Source: JBDHDH01 sp039591615
Lineage (GTDB): Bacteria > Gemmatimonadota > Gemmatimonadetes > Gemmatimonadales > GWC2-71-9
DNA length: 6,991 bases
NCBI GenBank assembly: GCA_039591615.1
Contig: JBDHDH010000159.1
Coordinates: 1-6,991, forward strand
Direction: 5' to 3'
Numbering within the stretch: the first letter of the stretch is position 1; each line of letters opens with the position of its first letter. The notes beneath the pieces are model-generated. The model was given only the letters and a program-made list of their open reading frames with translations. It was not told where the DNA came from and ran no database searches. The translations under genes and the position numbers were made by a program. Below are positions 6,759 to 6,991 of this stretch, one piece after another.

Positions 6759-6991
6759 CTACTCCGCCGCAGTCGCCCGAGAGGGTTTTGTCGGACGGCA
6801 AGCGGCGCTGAGCAGCGCGTACAAGACAGCGGCCGCGGCACGACACTGCTGCTCCGATTGAGTGACTCCTTTCCGTTTCCCGTGAAACATCGTTGTGCAC
6901 GATGACCACACGTTCTGTGACTTCCGTCACGGCAACGCTCGTTGCACGTCCGACTGTAGTACGATCGTAACGCGTCCTCGCGATCGCGTGC
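6759..6991. other. Non-coding tail with clustered inverted repeats
   Basis: No open frame here looks coding. It contains GCGCT-gagc-AGCGC (6805-6818), CATCGT-tgtgc-ACGATG (6888-6904), GTGAC-ttcc-GTCAC (6917-6930), GCAAC-gctc-GTTGC (6932-6945), and the palindromes TACGATCGTA (6960-6969) and CGCGATCGCG (6979-6988). None is followed by a run of T, so none is a standard intrinsic terminator. The hairpin at 6805 lies about 46 bases after the zinc-ribbon stop and is the nearest terminator candidate, though weak. The right end may be the upstream region of a gene outside the window. Confidence 0.5.

Noticed and set aside
6805..6818. Intrinsic terminator after the zinc-ribbon gene
   Set aside because: The stem is only five base pairs and no T-run follows.
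1..6991. CRISPR array, tRNA, rRNA or insertion sequence
   Set aside because: No regularly spaced repeats, cloverleaf pattern, rRNA-like sequence or transposase was seen on either strand.

Overview
The window is GC-rich DNA from a Gram-negative (diderm) bacterium. The evidence for this is an RND/MMPL inner-membrane transporter, a TolC-type outer-membrane protein and two periplasmic MlaC-like proteins. The lineage cannot be fixed from sequence alone. Codon usage and gene style fit an environmental proteobacterium or an Acidobacteriota/Gemmatimonadota-like organism, but that is a guess.

Layout. (1) Positions 41-2476, plus strand: an 811-residue RND-superfamily lipid exporter of the MMPL/HpnN type. 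(2) Positions 2460-5743, minus strand: a tight three-gene operon, transcribed right to left. It encodes a secreted protein joining an MlaC-like domain to a DUF3047 domain, then a TolC-family outer-membrane protein, then a free-standing MlaC/Ttg2D-like periplasmic protein. Its last gene converges on the RND gene and their 3' ends overlap by 17 bp. (3) Positions 5744-6377: a 634-bp stretch with no intact gene. Its left half holds, on the minus strand, what looks like the frameshifted N-terminal remnant of a Wzm-type ABC-2 polysaccharide-export permease. (4) Positions 6378-6758, plus strand: a 126-residue coiled-coil/zinc-ribbon protein with a good ribosome binding site. (5) Positions 6759-6991: a non-coding tail dense in small hairpins and palindromes.

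How the genes may work together (inference). The RND protein could extract or export a lipid from the inner membrane. The two MlaC-like domains could carry a lipid across the periplasm, and the TolC-like protein could supply an outer-membrane exit. A pairing of an RND transporter with a Ttg2D/MlaC-like protein is known from hopanoid loci (HpnN with HpnM), but no hopanoid-synthesis gene and no MlaBDEF ABC transporter is visible here. The most unusual items are the MlaC-DUF3047 fusion, the presence of two MlaC domains either side of a TolC gene, and the permease relict upstream of the operon.
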